Positions 34,555-42,722 of a stretch of 64,000 nt of DNA are shown piece by piece; position 1 is the first letter of the stretch; each line of letters opens with the position of its first letter. A model generated the notes under the pieces. That model ran no database searches. It saw only the letters and a list, made by a program, of their open reading frames with translations, and had not been told where the DNA came from. The position numbers and the translations under genes are program-made. Source of the stretch: Lacihabitans soyangensis (lineage in GTDB: Bacteria; Bacteroidota; Bacteroidia; Cytophagales; Spirosomataceae); NCBI RefSeq assembly GCF_024343775.1, contig NZ_RJUF01000184.1, forward strand, positions 1 through 64,000. Reading direction: 5' to 3'.

Positions 34555-34592
34555 AGTCTGTTATAAATGGTTTTATAGCAGACTTTTTGTTT
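34555..34592 (+). terminator. Rho-independent terminator
   Basis: AGTCTG (34555-34560) pairs with CAGACT (34579-34584), extended by TTATAAA/TTTATAG-type pairs, and is followed by a T-rich run (TTTTTGTTTT). It ends the beta-barrel unit before the second Mla operon. Confidence 0.75.
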
Positions 34593-34630
34593 TAGTATTC
34601 ATCTATAAAACCTTCCAAAAAGGCAAAAAT

Positions 34631-35389
34631 ATGGTAATCGAGATAAGAAATATTTTTGACGGTATCGGAGCATTTATTTTGTTTATTTTTAGATTCTTCA
34701 AGGAGCTTTTCAAACCACCTTTGGAGTTAAAGGAATTCATAAAACAATGTTATGTAATTGGTTACAAATCACTTCCCTTGGTAGCCATAACCGGATTTAT
34801 AATGGGATTGGTGCTAACACTGCAATCTAGACCTACACTTGCAGAGTTCGGGGCCGAGTCCTGGTTGCCAGGTATGGTTGCACTCTCTTTGATTAGAGAA
34901 ATTGCTCCCGTGATAACGGCACTGATTTGTGCGGGTAAGGTAGCCTCTGGGATCGGAGCAGAGCTGGGTTCAATGAAAGTGACCGAACAAATAGATGCTA
35001 TGGAGGTTTCGGCTATTAATCCATTCAAATATTTGGTAGTTACCCGAATACTCGCAGCCACGCTCATGATTCCGCTGCTGGTAGTATTTGCTGATGGCAT
35101 TGGCATATTTGGTGGATTTGTAGGTTATAACATCCACAGCGAGCTGAACATTATCAGATACAATTCGCTAGTTTTTGAAACCCTAGGTTTTGTGGATATT
35201 TTTCCGGCAACTATCAAGACGTTCTTCTTTGGTTTTTTTATTGGCACCATTGGCTGTTACATGGGTTTTACGGCCTCTAATGGCACTGAAAGCGTCGGAA
35301 AAGCAGCCAATTCAGCAGTGGTTTATGCATCACTGGCCATTTTTATAATCGATATGTTGGCTGTTCAGTTGACAGATTTGATTTTCTGA
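34631..35389 (+). CDS. mlaE: MlaE-type ABC permease, copy 2
   Basis: A 252-residue MlaE permease, paralogous to the one at 28688. It shares SLPLVAITGFIMGLVLTLQS, SLIREIAPVITALICAGKVA and GAELGSMKVTEQIDAMEVSA. Here the first helix begins closer to the N-terminus. Both copies have the same neighbour order permease, ATPase, MCE, so a whole operon was duplicated. The cognate MlaF is 90 bases downstream. No TGTGAAT-type element precedes it. Confidence 0.9.
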   Translation: MVIEIRNIFDGIGAFILFIFRFFKELFKPPLELKEFIKQCYVIGYKSLPLVAITGFIMGLVLTLQSRPTLAEFGAESWLPGMVALSLIREIAPVITALICAGKVASGIGAELGSMKVTEQIDAMEVSAINPFKYLVVTRILAATLMIPLLVVFADGIGIFGGFVGYNIHSELNIIRYNSLVFETLGFVDIFPATIKTFFFGFFIGTIGCYMGFTASNGTESVGKAANSAVVYASLAIFIIDMLAVQLTDLIF

Positions 35390-35480
35390 AGAATTATTTT
35401 TTACAAACAAAAGCCTTTTTTAAAACCCAACCATGTTACTGTAAGGCCTTATTTGACTAGTTACGAAAAATCTCATTTCA

Positions 35481-36221
35481 GTGAAAAAACAAACTCCAAT
35501 AATAGAAATCAAAGGTCTTTTCAAATCCTTTGGCAAAGATAAAGACGTTCTGAGAGGTGTCAATATCAATGTCAATAAAGGAGAGAACTTGGTTGTTTTG
35601 GGGAAATCTGGCTCGGGAAAATCCATCACCATCAAGTGTTTGGTGAGGTTGGTGGAAGCCGACAAAGGCGAAATTAAGGTCTTTGGCACAGAACTAACAA
35701 ACCTTGCAGAAGACGAGCTGAATCAGGTCAGACTACGAATAGGTTTTTTATTCCAAAATGGTGCCTTATACGACTCCATGTCTGTTAGAGAAAACCTGGC
35801 ATTTCCCCTGCAAAGGCATAGACCAGAATTCACCGATACACAGATAAACATAGCCATTGAGGAAACTTTAGAAAGCGTAGGATTGATAGAAGCCATAGAC
35901 AAAATGCCCTCAGAACTATCAGGAGGCATGCGGAAACGCGTTGGATTGGCAAGAACACTCATCCTTAAACCCGAAATACTTCTATACGACGAACCCACCA
36001 CAGGTCTGGACACCATCACTTCTAGGGAGATCAGCGAGTTGATCATATCCATCCAGATGAAATTCAAAACCACCTCCATCATCATCACCCACGACATGGC
36101 CTGTGCCAAGTTTACAAGCAACCGAATCGTGATATTAAGAGACGGTGTGGTGTACACCGAAGGTACTTATCAAGACTTAGAACAAAGCGAAGATCAATGG
36201 GTTAGATCATTTTTTATATAA
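35481..36221 (+). CDS. mlaF: MlaF-type ABC transporter ATPase, copy 2
   Basis: A 246-residue ABC ATPase starting with GTG. Walker A is GKSGSGKSITIK, Q-loop LFQNGALYDSMSVREN, signature LSGGMRKRVGLARTL, Walker B LLYDEPTTGLD and H-loop TSIIITHDM. It mirrors the first copy at 29491. It works with the permease before it and the MCE protein after it. No other in-frame start gives the family's N-terminus, which supports the GTG. Confidence 0.9.
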   Translation: MKKQTPIIEIKGLFKSFGKDKDVLRGVNINVNKGENLVVLGKSGSGKSITIKCLVRLVEADKGEIKVFGTELTNLAEDELNQVRLRIGFLFQNGALYDSMSVRENLAFPLQRHRPEFTDTQINIAIEETLESVGLIEAIDKMPSELSGGMRKRVGLARTLILKPEILLYDEPTTGLDTITSREISELIISIQMKFKTTSIIITHDMACAKFTSNRIVILRDGVVYTEGTYQDLEQSEDQWVRSFFI

Positions 36222-36269
36222 AACCAAAAAGAAAATATTCCGAAATACCCGAAATAAAAATTAATAGAA

Positions 36270-37154
36270 ATGAAGAAGGATTCAGGATTTAAATGGAAAC
36301 TAGGCGTGTTTGTCACTGCTGGAATTCTCTTTTTCGCAGTCACGATATATTTTGTAGGCAAACAAAAAAACCTATTTGGTTCGGTAATTCACCTAAAATC
36401 CCACTTCAGAACGGTAAGCGGCTTAAAACTAGGCAATAACGTTCGTTTTTCAGGCATTAATATTGGCACCGTCGACGCCATAGAAATGATATCTGATACC
36501 TCGGTAATGGTGGAGTTGGTTATACAGAAAAATGCACAACCATTTATAAAAACCGACGCAAAGGTTGGAATCAGTTCGGACGGACTTATGGGTGAAAAAG
36601 TACTGGTTATTTCTCCGGGCACATTTACTTTTAAGTCTGTAAAAGACAATGACATTTTGAGATCAAAAACGGCCATAGAAATGGAGGATGTCATGTTGAG
36701 CATGAAAAAAAGCATGGATAATGTGGCTCTCATATCTGACAACTTGGCCCAGTTCAGTTATAAAATCAACAATAGCAATGGTGCACTTTCAAAGCTAATT
36801 TCAGACGAGGATTTTTCCAAGAGTTTAGAAATGACACTGATAAATCTACAGAACAGTTCTGACGAATTCGCCAAATTTGCAGTTAATATGAACAACGGCA
36901 AAGGTGCATTGTCAAAACTTATGATTGATGAGAAATTCGGAAAAACGCTAGACTCGACCATGATGAATATTCAAAACGGCACCAAAGGACTCAACGAAAC
37001 CATTGATGCTGCCAAAAGCAGTATTTTACTAAAGGGATACTTCAAGAAAAAAGCCAAAGAAGACTTAAAAATAGAAACCGAAAAACAAAAACTTCGGGAC
37101 GCCAAATACGATACAAAAAATAAGATAAAAACCCCTAAGGACAGCCTAAAATAA
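36270..37154 (+). CDS. mlaD: MlaD/MCE domain protein, copy 2
   Basis: A 294-residue MCE protein with an N-terminal membrane helix (WKLGVFVTAGILFFAVTIYF). The MCE domain holds TVSGLKLGNNVRFSGINIGT and AKVGISSDGLMGEKVLVISP. Two near-identical segments follow (NSNGALSKLISDEDF, NNGKGALSKLMIDEKFGK), a short internal duplication. The tail ends LLKGYFKKKAKEDLK plus a Lys-rich extension. It is 35 residues shorter than copy 1 in the coiled coil. Confidence 0.9.
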   Translation: MKKDSGFKWKLGVFVTAGILFFAVTIYFVGKQKNLFGSVIHLKSHFRTVSGLKLGNNVRFSGINIGTVDAIEMISDTSVMVELVIQKNAQPFIKTDAKVGISSDGLMGEKVLVISPGTFTFKSVKDNDILRSKTAIEMEDVMLSMKKSMDNVALISDNLAQFSYKINNSNGALSKLISDEDFSKSLEMTLINLQNSSDEFAKFAVNMNNGKGALSKLMIDEKFGKTLDSTMMNIQNGTKGLNETIDAAKSSILLKGYFKKKAKEDLKIETEKQKLRDAKYDTKNKIKTPKDSLK

Positions 37155-37220
37155 ACAATATAAGTTATTCAAAGCTAAATCCTAAGACGCAATTTCACTC
37201 TGCATTTAGCCTTTTGAAGG

Positions 37221-37284
37221 TGTGAATATTATAATAATGTGCAAGAATTTCGTAACAATTTTATTATAGAAAAAGAGACCTTTG
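37221..37284 (+). promoter_or_regulatory. stress-regulon promoter element, site 7
   Basis: TGTGAAT at 37221-37227, TAATA at 37232, CGTAACA at 37251 and GACCTTTG at 37277-37284. The first box to -7 distance is 56 bp, one short of the majority. It lies 22 bases before the 40-residue basic protein gene and should drive the GH130 and glycosyltransferase genes. Confidence 0.65.
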
Positions 37285-37305
37285 GAGTATAAAAAAACAC
37301 TCCCA

Positions 37306-37428
37306 ATGTCAAACGAAAAAGATAACAAAGATAAGTCCGGCAAGAAATCTCCCGCCAAAAGTCTGAAAGAGAAACGTTCGGCTAAAGTGGCGAAACGTGC
37401 AGAAAAACGTAGTCCATCTTCAACCTGA
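37306..37428 (+). CDS. 40-residue basic protein
   Basis: A short hydrophilic frame, MSNEKDNKDKSGKKSPAK followed by SLKEKRSAKVAKRAEKRSPS. It has 14 Lys or Arg in 40 residues and no hydrophobic stretch. It sits directly behind site 7 with an ATG 22 bases from the -7 box and ends 14 bases before the GH130 start. Short Lys-rich proteins of this type are found in related genomes; nucleic-acid binding is a guess. Confidence 0.55.
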   Translation: MSNEKDNKDKSGKKSPAKSLKEKRSAKVAKRAEKRSPSST

Positions 37429-37441
37429 TATAAACAAAAAC

Positions 37442-38503
37442 ATGATGGTTGAAGTGATAAAACAAGGGATACTTTTTGAAAAAACACCCATTGAATTTGA
37501 AGATAGTGGCGTGTTGAATCCTGGAGTAGTACAGGAGGGAAACATTGTTCATATATTTTATAGAGCCGTTAGCTTTAACAACTTTTCCACTATCGGCTAT
37601 TGCAAACTGGAGGGACCATCAACTATTCTTAAACGAAACAACACACCCATTATCGTACCAGAGTTTGAGTATGAATCACGTGGTGTGGAAGATCCACGGG
37701 TGGTAAAAATAGACGAAATCTATTACCTGAGCTACACGGCCTACGATGGTATAAATGCCCTCGGAGCGTTGGCTACCTCCTCGGATTTAATCCATTGGGA
37801 AAAGAAAGGAATCATTGTTCCGCAACTAACCTACGACGAGTTCAACGATTTGACGGACCAAAAAAATATCCTAAATGATAAATACAGCAGGTTTAATGAT
37901 CAAAATCACCTTCAAACAAATACAAACAAAGAAGTATTGCTGTGGGACAAAAATTTGATTTTTTTTCCGAGAAAAATAAATGGTAAATTCTGTTTTTTGC
38001 ACCGTATCAAGCCCGATATTCAGATATTGGTGAGTGTAGAATCCATAACTGACATCACCAAAGATTTTTGGCAAAAATATTTCCTAAACTTTGAGGACAA
38101 CATTCTGATGTCACCCAAATACGATCATGAGGTAAGTTACATAGGTGGTGGCTGCCCGCCCATAGAAACCTCTGAGGGTTGGCTATTTATCTATCACGGT
38201 GTCAAAGACTCTATAAATGGTTATGTTTATTCGGCCTGTGCCGCTTTGTTAGATTTAGAACATCCAAATACCGAAATAGCCAGACTCCCCTATCCTTTGT
38301 TCGAGCCAAACCGTGTTTGGGAAATCAATGGGGAAGTGAACAACGTATGTTTTCCTACTGGGACGGCATTGTTTGACGACAATCTTTACATCTATTACGG
38401 TGCGGCTGACGAACGCATCGCCTATGCATCAGTTAGTATTTCCGCATTATTAAAAGAACTTAAGCTAAACACAATACATCATGAGAAATCAAAAAACGTA
38501 TAA
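37442..38503 (+). CDS. GH130 family glycoside phosphorylase-like protein
   Basis: A 353-residue five-bladed beta-propeller of GH130 type. Blades begin SGVLNPGVVQEGNIVHIFYR, and the characteristic motifs are SRGVEDPRVVKIDEIYYLSY (with the catalytic-site Glu-Asp-Pro-Arg), HEVSYIGGGCPPIETSEGWL and NNVCFPTGTALFDDNLYIYY. GH130 enzymes cleave beta-mannosides by phosphorolysis or hydrolysis; the exact specificity is not readable. It overlaps the next gene by 23 bases. A mannose-containing oligosaccharide or polymer handled together with the glycosyltransferase is likely. Confidence 0.85.
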   Translation: MMVEVIKQGILFEKTPIEFEDSGVLNPGVVQEGNIVHIFYRAVSFNNFSTIGYCKLEGPSTILKRNNTPIIVPEFEYESRGVEDPRVVKIDEIYYLSYTAYDGINALGALATSSDLIHWEKKGIIVPQLTYDEFNDLTDQKNILNDKYSRFNDQNHLQTNTNKEVLLWDKNLIFFPRKINGKFCFLHRIKPDIQILVSVESITDITKDFWQKYFLNFEDNILMSPKYDHEVSYIGGGCPPIETSEGWLFIYHGVKDSINGYVYSACAALLDLEHPNTEIARLPYPLFEPNRVWEINGEVNNVCFPTGTALFDDNLYIYYGAADERIAYASVSISALLKELKLNTIHHEKSKNV

Positions 38504-40841
38504 CTACAATAATAATATCCGAGGTAATGAGCTGAATATTAAATTTTTAAAGAGCCACAATAATCTGGAAAATGCATCCAAATTACCCGAAATCCTCTTC
38601 ATAACATCATTTCCGCCTCGTGAGTGTGGCATAGCCACCTACTCGCAAGACTTAATCCTTGCCTTGAAGAACAAATTCGTTAACTCCTTCAATATCAGCA
38701 TTTGTGCTTTAGAGTCGGACAATGAAAAACACTCTTATCAAGAAAAAATAAAGTTTAAACTCAATACCGATCAACCTGGGTCTTTTGCAGTTCTTGCAAA
38801 TGAAATAAATCAGGACCAAAACATAGCCATGGTTATGATTCAGCATGAGTTTGGCTTTTATGTAAAAAGAGAATTCGAGTTTCAGCAATTTTTGGTAGCG
38901 ATAAACAAACCCATCGTTTTGGGTTTTCATACTGTTTTGCCAAACCCAAATGCCTCTCTGAAATTCAATGTGGTTAAAATAGCTGCCGAAAGTACGTCAA
39001 TAGTCGTGATGACCAAATCTTCTATGAAAATATTGGTAGAAGACTATGGAATAGAAGAAGATAAAATTGTCATTATACCACATGGAACGCATTTAGTTGA
39101 ACATCAGGACAAAGATTTACTCAAATTAAAGTATGATCTCGAAGGCAAAAAAGTACTCTCAACTTTTGGGTTATTGAGTTCTGGAAAAAACATAGAAACT
39201 ACCATAGATGCCTTGCCAGAAATAGTCAAAAAAAACAAAAATGTCATGTTTTTAATTATCGGCAAAACACATCCAACGGTGTTTAACCAAGAAGGTGAAA
39301 AATACCGAAACATGCTCAAAGAAAAGGTAGAGTTTTTGGGTTTGACAAACAATGTAAGATTTGTCAACTATTTTTTACCCCTGCACGACCTGCTTGAATA
39401 TTTACAACTGACTGACATTTATGTATTTACATCCAAAGACCCCAACCAAGCGGTTAGTGGAACTTTTTCGTATGCCATCAGCTGTGGTTGTCCTATTGTT
39501 TCTACTCCCATACCGCACGCGGTAGAAGTTTTGAAACACGATGCTGGAGTTATTTTTGATTTTGGTGACTCCAAAAAATTATCTCTGGAAATCAACAAAT
39601 TACTAAAAAGCAATTCGTTAAGAAAAAACATAAGTTCGATTGGTCTGCACAGCATGGCTCCCACAGCATGGGAAAACGCAGCCATAGCACATGCCTTGTT
39701 GTTTCAAAAGGTAGCTTCGAAAAAGATAGTTTTAGAATACAAAATGCCAGAGGCAAATTTGAATTATCTCAAAAAAATGACCACGAATTTTGGCATCATT
39801 CAATTTTCTATCATACACGAGCCCGACATAAACTCGGGTTATACGGTGGACGACAACGCCCGAGCTTTGGTGGCTACTTGTATGCATTTTCAAAATACCA
39901 ACGACCCCGCAGACCTGCCGTACATCAAAATATATCTAAACTTCATAGTTTTTTGCTTGCAGACTAATACTCGTTTCTTAAACTATGTTGACGAAAACAA
40001 GCAATTTACCCAGCAAAACTACGAAACCAATCTTGAGGACTCCAACGGTAGGGCCATTTGGGCTTTGGGTTATTTAATTTCTGTAGGTGATTCGCTTCCA
40101 GAGGAGTTGGTAAAACAAGCCCACACAGCCCTTGACTTTGCCTTAACCAATATAATCGATATTCACTCTTCCAGAGCTATGGCTTTTATTATCAAAGGCT
40201 TATACTACAGAAACACGGTCAACAAAGACCTAAGGGATATTATTTTGCTGTCGCAAATGTCCAATAGATTGGTACAGATGTACCTGCATGAGTCTGAAAA
40301 AAACTGGGACTGGTACGAAAGCTACCTGACCTACGGAAACAGTATTTTACCCGAGGCTTTGTTATGTGCCTATTTGGCTACAAGTGAGCCCATTTATAAA
40401 GAAATCGCCAAGTCTAGCTTTGATTTTTTACTTTCTAAAATATTCATTGGAGAAGGTATTAGCGTGATCTCAAACAATGGTTGGCTTCACCGCGGCGAAG
40501 AAGATAACCGCATTACACAAGGCGGTGAACAGGCTATAGACATTACCTACACCATCTTGGCATTGGATAAATTCAGGAAGGTATTTCATGAAAACAACTA
40601 TTCTGAGAAAATGCGAACGGCCTTTAGCTGGTTTTTGGGAAATAATCATTTGCATCAAATAGTCTACAATCCCTGCACAGGAGGTTGTTATGACGGTCTT
40701 GAAGACACCTATATCAATATCAATCAAGGAGCGGAATCTACCGTGAGTTACTTAATGGCCAGACTAACCATGGAAAATGTAAAAAAGCCCAATCAAATAC
40801 GAACCGTAGAATTGCCGCAGCAGGTCGAGGTTTACTTATGA
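38481..40841 (+). CDS. GT4 glycosyltransferase fused to an alpha/alpha-barrel domain
   Basis: A 786-residue fusion. Residues about 30-420 are a GT-B glycosyltransferase of family 4 type: PPRECGIATYSQDLILALKN, KPIVLGFHTVLPNPNASLKF, VIIPHGTHLVEHQDKDLLKL, LSTFGLLSSGKNIETTIDAL and the donor-binding TSKDPNQAVSGTFSYAISCG. Residues about 450-770 are an alpha/alpha-toroid (EPDINSGYTVDDNARALVAT, GRAIWALGYLISVGDSLPEE, GWLHRGEEDNRITQGGEQAI, GCYDGLEDTYINI), as in GH88/GH105-like barrels, possibly catalytic or glycan-binding. It overlaps the GH130 gene, so the two work together. Synthesis of a mannose-type glycan in stress is an inference. Confidence 0.8.
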   Translation: MRNQKTYNYNNNIRGNELNIKFLKSHNNLENASKLPEILFITSFPPRECGIATYSQDLILALKNKFVNSFNISICALESDNEKHSYQEKIKFKLNTDQPGSFAVLANEINQDQNIAMVMIQHEFGFYVKREFEFQQFLVAINKPIVLGFHTVLPNPNASLKFNVVKIAAESTSIVVMTKSSMKILVEDYGIEEDKIVIIPHGTHLVEHQDKDLLKLKYDLEGKKVLSTFGLLSSGKNIETTIDALPEIVKKNKNVMFLIIGKTHPTVFNQEGEKYRNMLKEKVEFLGLTNNVRFVNYFLPLHDLLEYLQLTDIYVFTSKDPNQAVSGTFSYAISCGCPIVSTPIPHAVEVLKHDAGVIFDFGDSKKLSLEINKLLKSNSLRKNISSIGLHSMAPTAWENAAIAHALLFQKVASKKIVLEYKMPEANLNYLKKMTTNFGIIQFSIIHEPDINSGYTVDDNARALVATCMHFQNTNDPADLPYIKIYLNFIVFCLQTNTRFLNYVDENKQFTQQNYETNLEDSNGRAIWALGYLISVGDSLPEELVKQAHTALDFALTNIIDIHSSRAMAFIIKGLYYRNTVNKDLRDIILLSQMSNRLVQMYLHESEKNWDWYESYLTYGNSILPEALLCAYLATSEPIYKEIAKSSFDFLLSKIFIGEGISVISNNGWLHRGEEDNRITQGGEQAIDITYTILALDKFRKVFHENNYSEKMRTAFSWFLGNNHLHQIVYNPCTGGCYDGLEDTYININQGAESTVSYLMARLTMENVKKPNQIRTVELPQQVEVYL

Positions 40842-40862
40842 GCAAAGGCAGAGATGCCTAGG

Positions 40863-40927
40863 TGTGAATTTTATAAGTTTTCGGGAATATTGTGTAATGC
40901 ATAGAGAGTTCATGATTCCGACCTTTG
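40863..40927 (+). promoter_or_regulatory. stress-regulon promoter element, site 8
   Basis: TGTGAAT at 40863-40869, TAAGT at 40874, TGTAATG at 40893 and GACCTTTG at 40920-40927. First box to -7 box is 57 bp. It begins 22 bases after the glycosyltransferase stop and lies 43 bases before the lmo0937-type gene. Confidence 0.7.
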
Positions 40928-40970
40928 TAAAGAGAAATTTAGGATTTCGAAACCTTAATAAAAAGACAAA

Positions 40971-41129
40971 ATGAGCAACTTACTGTATATCGTGGCCGTG
41001 ATTTTGGTGATTTTTTGGGCAATAGGATTTTTTGCCTACAGTGCTGGAGGTATTATACATGTCCTGCTGGTGATCGCACTGATAGCCGTTATTTTGAGAA
41101 TCATACAAGGCATAAGTATTATAAAATGA
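40971..41129 (+). CDS. lmo0937-type small membrane protein
   Basis: A 52-residue protein with two membrane helices (MSNLLYIVAVILVIFWAIGF and GIIHVLLVIALIAVILRIIQ). The order IVAVILVIFWAIGFFAYSAG-x-IIHVLLVIALI is the lmo0937/DUF5670 family, a widespread stress-associated membrane protein. It is absent from long-ORF tracks because of its length. Its TGA overlaps the next ATG (ATGA), which couples it to YtxH. Confidence 0.8.
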   Translation: MSNLLYIVAVILVIFWAIGFFAYSAGGIIHVLLVIALIAVILRIIQGISIIK

Positions 41130-41479
41130 AGAATAGGAAACAATTAAAAATCGATGAAATGAAATCAGGAAAAGTATTATTAGGCGTATTGGCTGGTGCA
41201 GCCGTTGGAGCTATTGCAGGTATCTTATTTGCTCCGGATAAGGGTTCTAGAACCAGAAAACAAATTATGGACAAAAGCGAAGACTATGCCGAAGGACTGA
41301 AAGAAAAGTTTGAGGATATGACCACTAATTTGACCAAAAAATACAGCAATGCCATGCAAGAAGTAGACAGTTTGGTAGCTAAAGGCAAAAACAAGTATAA
41401 CCAAGCCATGCACGAAGTGGACCAATTGGTGACTAACGGCAAAAACAAAATAATGGATCAGAAAAACGAAAATGTCTGA
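41126..41479 (+). CDS. YtxH domain-containing protein
   Basis: A 117-residue YtxH protein. The membrane segment GKVLLGVLAGAAVGAIAGIL and the following FAPDKGSRTRKQI are the hallmarks. The rest is a long amphipathic coiled coil with two near-repeats (NAMQEVDSLVAKGKNKYNQA and AMHEVDQLVTNGKNKIMDQ). The start ATG at 41126 overlaps the preceding stop; an upstream frame lies within the lmo0937-type gene. YtxH proteins are general-stress induced; activity unknown. Confidence 0.85.
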   Translation: MKNRKQLKIDEMKSGKVLLGVLAGAAVGAIAGILFAPDKGSRTRKQIMDKSEDYAEGLKEKFEDMTTNLTKKYSNAMQEVDSLVAKGKNKYNQAMHEVDQLVTNGKNKIMDQKNENV

Positions 41480-41491
41480 GAAATAACAAAG

Positions 41492-41524
41492 CACCTAGCC
41501 TTACGATGGGGCTGGGTGTTTTTT
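41492..41524 (+). terminator. Rho-independent terminator
   Basis: CACCTAGCC (41492-41500) pairs with GGCTGGGTG (41510-41518), a nine-pair stem with one G-T wobble, followed by six T. It follows the YtxH stop by 12 bases. Some read-through into the holin-like gene is possible. Confidence 0.8.
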
Positions 41525-41540
41525 AAATACGAACAAAGCT

Positions 41541-41894
41541 ATGGACACAAATTATGAAATTGTAGAAACGGTTTTTAAGAGAATTGAGAATTTGACTAGC
41601 AATCAAACCGAACTTATAAAACTCAAATTGTATAATAAAACCGCGGATTTGGCCACGTTTTTGGCCATGAAAGCCATAATAGTTACGGTTTTGGGTTTGT
41701 TTTTCCTTTTCTTGAATATAGGTCTGTCTCTATGGTTGGGTGAAATACTCGGCAAAATCTACTATGGATTCTTTCTTTTAGCGGCATTTTATGCTATTGC
41801 CGCTATTTTCATCAAAACAAGTATTTACAAATATCTTCAACTTCAAATCAACTTAATGGTACTTACAAAAATCCTTAAAGATGAAAACTTATGA
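41541..41894 (+). CDS. phage-holin-like (YqjE-type) membrane protein
   Basis: A 117-residue protein. An N-terminal amphipathic helix (KRIENLTSNQTELIKLKLYN) leads into two membrane helices (FLAMKAIIVTVLGLFFLFLN and IYYGFFLLAAFYAIAAIFI). The layout is that of the Phage_holin_3_6/YqjE family, which occurs in stress operons and not in phages here. It overlaps the next gene by four bases. Confidence 0.7.
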   Translation: MDTNYEIVETVFKRIENLTSNQTELIKLKLYNKTADLATFLAMKAIIVTVLGLFFLFLNIGLSLWLGEILGKIYYGFFLLAAFYAIAAIFIKTSIYKYLQLQINLMVLTKILKDENL

Positions 41895-42286
41895 GTAACC
41901 CCAAGGAAATTTTAGAGTTGAGAATCCAGGCATTAGAGGAACAACAAAAACTGGAGCTTGTACTTATAAAAGAAGATATTCGCTCAATATTTAGTAGTTT
42001 AAGTCCTTTCGAAATCATTAAAAACGCTATTAGCTCTGAGAATACAAGCGAGAGTTTGAGCTCAAATCTGATGGGTGATGTAATAGGAATGTCAACTGGA
42101 TTTATTTCAAAAAAATTAATGTTTGGCACTACTTCCAACCCGTTCAAAAAAGTAATTGGCTCCATTATGCAGTTTGCTATTGGCAGATTTGTGGCAAATA
42201 ACTCAGAAAGGTTGCAGGCCATAGGTGAGGTATTGATCCAAAAACTCACGCCCACCCAAGTCTTCAAAGGAGAAGAAGAAAAGTAA
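41891..42286 (+). CDS. YqjK/YqjD-like companion protein
   Basis: A 131-residue protein with a helical N-terminus (ILELRIQALEEQQKLELVLI) and a Gly-containing hydrophobic middle (LMGDVIGMSTGFISKKLMFG, FKKVIGSIMQFAIGRFVAN) that may be membrane associated. It overlaps the holin-like gene (ATGA) and probably binds the membrane together with it. The family name is uncertain. Confidence 0.5.
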   Translation: MSNPKEILELRIQALEEQQKLELVLIKEDIRSIFSSLSPFEIIKNAISSENTSESLSSNLMGDVIGMSTGFISKKLMFGTTSNPFKKVIGSIMQFAIGRFVANNSERLQAIGEVLIQKLTPTQVFKGEEEK

Positions 42287-42399
42287 TCATACCATTTGAA
42301 AAAATTCAAAACAAACTCAATCTCTCTTTTCTGAGAAGTTGATTTTTTAGCTAAAAGAAATTCACAAATAATTGAATTTCAATTAAATAAAACTAAATG

Positions 42400-42464
42400 T
42401 GTGAATTTCATAAACTTTGAATAACATTCTGTAAGACTTATGAAAATCAAAAAGCTGACCTTTG
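42400..42464 (+). promoter_or_regulatory. stress-regulon promoter element, site 9
   Basis: TGTGAAT at 42400-42406, TAAAC at 42411, TGTAAGA at 42430 and GACCTTTG at 42457-42464, with 57 bp between first and -7 box. It lies 37 bases before the CsbD gene. Confidence 0.7.
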
Positions 42465-42501
42465 ACTCACAATAAAAGATAAAAAACATTAATAACAAAT
42501 C

Positions 42502-42690
42502 ATGGCAAATCTTACTGAATTGAAAGGAAATTGGAACGAAATAAAAGGCAAACTAAAGCAACAATTTGCCATCTTAACAGACGATGATCTGCTACTCGCC
42601 GACGGCAAACAAGACGAATTGATGGGCAGACTTCAACAAAAATTAGGCAAAACAAAAGAGGAAATTCAAACGCTTATCAGCGGATTATAA
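42502..42690 (+). CDS. CsbD family stress protein
   Basis: A 62-residue CsbD-like protein. [31 protein letters not shown] is the family's core and [18 protein letters not shown] its closing helix. CsbD proteins are sigma-B-controlled in Bacillus and stress-induced elsewhere, with unknown mechanism. First gene behind site 9. Confidence 0.9.
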   Translation: MANLTELKGNWNEIKGKLKQQFAILTDDDLLLADGKQDELMGRLQQKLGKTKEEIQTLISGL

Positions 42691-42722
42691 TAATTATTAA
42701 AAACTAAAAAACAATAGACAAA

